Below are positions 14,709 to 14,753 of a stretch of DNA of 14,753 bases, piece by piece. The stretch is from Paracoccaceae bacterium (GTDB lineage: Bacteria; Pseudomonadota; Alphaproteobacteria; Rhodobacterales; Rhodobacteraceae). The translations under genes and the position numbers were made by a program. How positions within the stretch are numbered: the first letter of the stretch is position 1; each line of letters opens with the position of its first letter. The notes beneath the pieces were generated by a model. That model was not told the origin of the DNA. It ran no database searches and saw nothing but the letters and a program-made list of their open reading frames with translations. Where the stretch lies: positions 1-14,753 of the forward strand of contig WTIQ01000342.1 in NCBI GenBank assembly GCA_011525185.1, written 5' to 3'.

Positions 14709-14753
14709 ATGACCTTTTGGTATGATTTAAAGATCAGGAACAAAGTTCTCTTG
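14709..14753 (+). CDS. Start of an unidentified gene, cut by the right edge
   Basis: Only the first 15 codons are present, MTFWYDLKIRNKVLL, running open to the last base of the window. GGAGG lies 10 bases upstream (14694-14698), a slightly long but usable spacing, and a candidate promoter lies just before it. A short polar, basic start turning hydrophobic is how many membrane-anchored chemoreceptors and sensor kinases begin (compare the common YNLKI-type starts of methyl-accepting proteins). That is only a suggestion; 15 residues cannot identify a family. Confidence 0.5.
   Translation, partial: MTFWYDLKIRNKVLL

Noticed and set aside
1..14753. CRISPR array, transposon ends, tRNA or riboswitch
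   Set aside because: No regularly spaced repeats, terminal inverted repeats with a transposase, cloverleaf or known riboswitch pattern was seen on either strand.

Overview
The window reads as a piece of an alphaproteobacterial chromosome, most likely from a marine-type member of the Rhodobacteraceae/Roseobacter group. The basis is the aglEFGAK-type gene order, the sequence character of every protein, and a moderate GC content judged by eye at around 50%. The taxon is an inference, because no rRNA or marker gene is present. The genes are tightly packed, and every intergenic gap is shorter than 300 bases. I saw no insertion sequence, phage gene, CRISPR array or tRNA.

Left part (1-8146): a glucoside uptake and hydrolysis locus. 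A GH1 beta-glucosidase gene runs leftward from 1494 and is divergent from a rightward five-gene operon. The operon encodes a periplasmic solute-binding protein (aglE), two membrane permeases (aglF, aglG), a cytoplasmic GH13 alpha-glucosidase (aglA) and the transport ATPase (aglK). From aglF onward the genes overlap or abut, so they are almost certainly co-transcribed. A 16-base palindrome followed by a hairpin separates aglE from aglF and probably keeps binding-protein expression above that of the permeases. In this model AglE-F-G-K imports an alpha-glucoside such as maltose, trehalose or sucrose, and AglA releases glucose in the cytoplasm. The GH1 enzyme adds beta-glucoside hydrolysis. No LacI-type regulator gene (aglR) lies inside the window.

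Middle part (8143-12123): an orphan iron-type alcohol dehydrogenase gene runs leftward, and its stop codon overlaps that of aglK. Upstream of it is a leftward gene for a polytopic GT-C glycosyltransferase (ArnT/PMT type). This is divergent from a rightward gene for a polyprenyl-phosphate sugar synthase, a GT2 catalytic domain joined to a GtrA-like four-helix membrane domain. These two form a plausible pair: one makes the lipid-linked sugar, the other uses it on the periplasmic side.

Right part (12133-14753): a leftward gene for a cytoplasmic molybdopterin oxidoreductase of the BisC/DMSO reductase family converges on the GT2 gene with a gap of only 9 bases. Upstream of it is a short divergent region with several small palindromes. 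The first 15 codons of a further rightward gene run off the right edge.

I found nothing that amounts to a clearly new system. The best leads are the GT2-GtrA/GT-C pair, the divergent molybdenum-ligand segment of the BisC-like enzyme, the large extracytoplasmic insertion in AglG, and the tandem palindromes between aglE and aglF.
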